Below are positions 4,156 to 5,492 of a stretch of DNA of 5,492 nucleotides, piece by piece. The notes beneath the pieces were generated by a model. It ran no database searches and was not told the DNA's origin. It was given only the letters and a program-made list of their open reading frames with translations. Numbering within the stretch: the first letter of the stretch is position 1; every line of letters begins with the position of its first letter. A program made the translations under genes and the position numbers. Source of the DNA: Thermodesulfobacteriota bacterium (lineage in GTDB: Bacteria; Desulfobacterota; Desulfomonilia; Desulfomonilales; Desulfomonilaceae); assembly GCA_030837305.1 (NCBI GenBank), contig JAUPKT010000388.1:1-5492 (forward strand). The letters are read 5' to 3'.

Positions 4156-5492
4156 ATGGACTGCTCACCGACATCGCAGCTCAACAGCATTTCGCCCATG
4201 TGCGCCGCAATATTGGATTCTTCGAACAATGGAATAGTCATCATTAATCGTCAAGGAATCGTGGTTTTCTACAATCAATCGGCGCTCCGCATGCTGGGAT
4301 ATAAACATGGGTCCCCAGTGGGTAGACATTTTTCTACGGTACTGCCCGAGACATGGCCGGATATGAAAGAAATCCTGGAGAGCGGCCGCGCCCAAATAGG
4401 AAGACGCATCGTCATCCCACAAGCCACGATCATAGCAAATCGCAACCCAATTGTTGTGGCAGACCAGATTCTCGGTGTGGTGAGCATCTTTCAAGACATA
4501 TCGGAATACGAAAAGATCATATCCGAGCTTCAGGGATACCAGGAGCTGCACCGTCAGCTCGAAGCAATCTTCGAATCCTCTTACGACGGTTTTTATATCA
4601 CTGACGGGAATGCCACCACCATACGGGTAAATTCTGCGTATGAGAGAATCACAGGTCTTTTAAGACAAGATGTCATCGGGCGAAACATGAGGGACTTGGT
4701 CCAGGAAAAAGTCTTTGACCACTCCGTGACCTTGGCTGTCTTGGAAAAGGGACACCAATTGACGCTGATGCAAACCGTGAAAGGCAACAAACAGGTCATG
4801 GTAACCGGAACACCGGTTTTCGATGAAAACGGGAACATCGTGCTGGTGGTAACCACGGTCACCGACATCACTCTGCTAAACCGGTTAAGGTCTGAACTGG
4901 AAGAGAGTAGGAGGATCAGCTCTCTCTATTATCAGTCGCTTCTTGAGCACCAGAAATACGAACATGCACTCCAAGACATGGTCGTCAAGAGCAGCGCGAT
5001 GATGCAGGTGGTTCAAAAAGCCATCAAGGTTTCTGGTGTGGACACCTCAGTCCTGCTCAACGGAGAGTCGGGAGTGGGCAAGAGCATGTTGGCGAGAATC
5101 ATTCACCTTATGAGCCCTCGCAAAGAGAATCCCCTCGTCAAAATCAACTGCGGTGCCATACCGGAACCGCTCATGGAAAGCGAACTCTTCGGATACAGGA
5201 AGGGGGCATTCACAGGAGCATCTCCGGAAGGCAAAGCCGGCCTCATCGAAGCGGCCCATAAAGGTACGGTTTTTCTCGATGAAATAGGAGATCTTACCCC
5301 GGCAATGCAGGTAAAATTGCTTCAAGTGATTGAGGAAAAATCATTCACTCGCGTAGGAGGTACTCAGCTCACTTCCGTTGACGTACGAATCATTGCAGCC
5401 ACGAATATGGATCTCAAGCAGATGGTTCGTGAAGGAAAATTTCGAGAGGATCTCTACTACAGGTTAAACGTTATTCCCATTCACGAGCCCCC
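4156..5492 (+). CDS. Sigma-54-dependent transcriptional activator with two PAS domains (partial, C-terminus off the right edge)
   Basis: The frame is open to the window end, giving 445 complete codons. Residues about 15-118 and 132-240 are two PAS sensor domains (NGIVIINRQG and DGFYITDGN starts, each ending in a conserved DIS/DIT), followed by a helical linker (about 240-275) and the AAA+ domain from about 278. Walker A is GESGVGKS (303-310), the sigma-54 contact loop GAFTGA (350-355), Walker B GTVFLDE (370-376), sensor I AATN (414-417), and the arginine-finger stretch FREDLYYRLNV (429-439). It should hydrolyse ATP to open promoters bound by sigma-54 RNA polymerase, gated by a ligand or redox signal at the PAS domains. 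There is no receiver domain. The DNA-binding helix-turn-helix would lie off the edge. ATG 4156 is chosen because GGGGAG (4141-4146) precedes it; an in-frame ATG at 4117 lies within the promoter and has no ribosome site. Target genes are unknown. Confidence 0.95.
   Translation, partial: MDCSPTSQLNSISPMCAAILDSSNNGIVIINRQGIVVFYNQSALRMLGYKHGSPVGRHFSTVLPETWPDMKEILESGRAQIGRRIVIPQATIIANRNPIVVADQILGVVSIFQDISEYEKIISELQGYQELHRQLEAIFESSYDGFYITDGNATTIRVNSAYERITGLLRQDVIGRNMRDLVQEKVFDHSVTLAVLEKGHQLTLMQTVKGNKQVMVTGTPVFDENGNIVLVVTTVTDITLLNRLRSELEESRRISSLYYQSLLEHQKYEHALQDMVVKSSAMMQVVQKAIKVSGVDTSVLLNGESGVGKSMLARIIHLMSPRKENPLVKINCGAIPEPLMESELFGYRKGAFTGASPEGKAGLIEAAHKGTVFLDEIGDLTPAMQVKLLQVIEEKSFTRVGGTQLTSVDVRIIAATNMDLKQMVREGKFREDLYYRLNVIPIHEP

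Noticed and set aside
4165..4871. Minus-strand and alternative-frame open frames across the activator gene
   Set aside because: The plus-strand frame from 4156 encodes continuous PAS and AAA+ domains without interruption.
1..5492. CRISPR array, tRNA, rRNA or insertion sequence
   Set aside because: I saw no regularly spaced repeats, tRNA-like cloverleaf, rRNA stretch, transposase or terminal inverted repeats.

Overview
The window looks like a piece of a Gram-negative chromosome, most plausibly a deltaproteobacterium (Desulfobacterota). This rests on gene style only: a PAS-PAS sigma-54 activator, an oligopeptide-type ABC ATPase and a vapBC pair, with mixed GC and no phage or transposon genes. 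No taxonomic marker is present, so the assignment is weak.

Layout from left to right. (1) Positions 1-451, minus strand: the N-terminal 150 residues of an OppF/DppF-type ATPase that runs off the left edge. (2) Positions 452-779: a divergent intergenic region. On the minus strand it holds a near-consensus promoter followed at once by a hairpin with a seven-T tract, then a pair of competing hairpins, in what would be the leader of the OppF-like gene. (3) Positions 780-3327, plus strand: a likely three-gene operon of a PrsW-family intramembrane metalloprotease with two C-terminal zinc ribbons, a DrrA/NodI-type ABC-2 ATPase, and its membrane permease, which overlaps the ATPase gene by ATGA. (4) Positions 3394-4003, minus strand: a type II toxin-antitoxin pair (ribbon-helix-helix antitoxin, PIN-domain toxin) with a readable promoter and palindromic operator. 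(5) Positions 4156-5492, plus strand: a PAS-PAS-AAA+ sigma-54 enhancer-binding protein with an intact GAFTGA loop and no receiver domain, cut by the right edge.

Functionally, the two exporter genes should form one ABC-2 complex that moves an unknown substrate across the inner membrane. The PrsW-like protease upstream could act on the same membrane process, but that link is inference from gene order. The vapBC module and the orphan activator appear to be independent units, transcribed divergently from a shared 152-bp region that carries two promoters, an operator palindrome and a further inverted repeat.

Nothing here is clearly a new system. The observations most worth checking are the promoter-terminator arrangement ahead of the OppF-like gene, the apparent CTG start and zinc-ribbon fusion of the PrsW-like protein, and the regulatory region between vapB and the activator gene.
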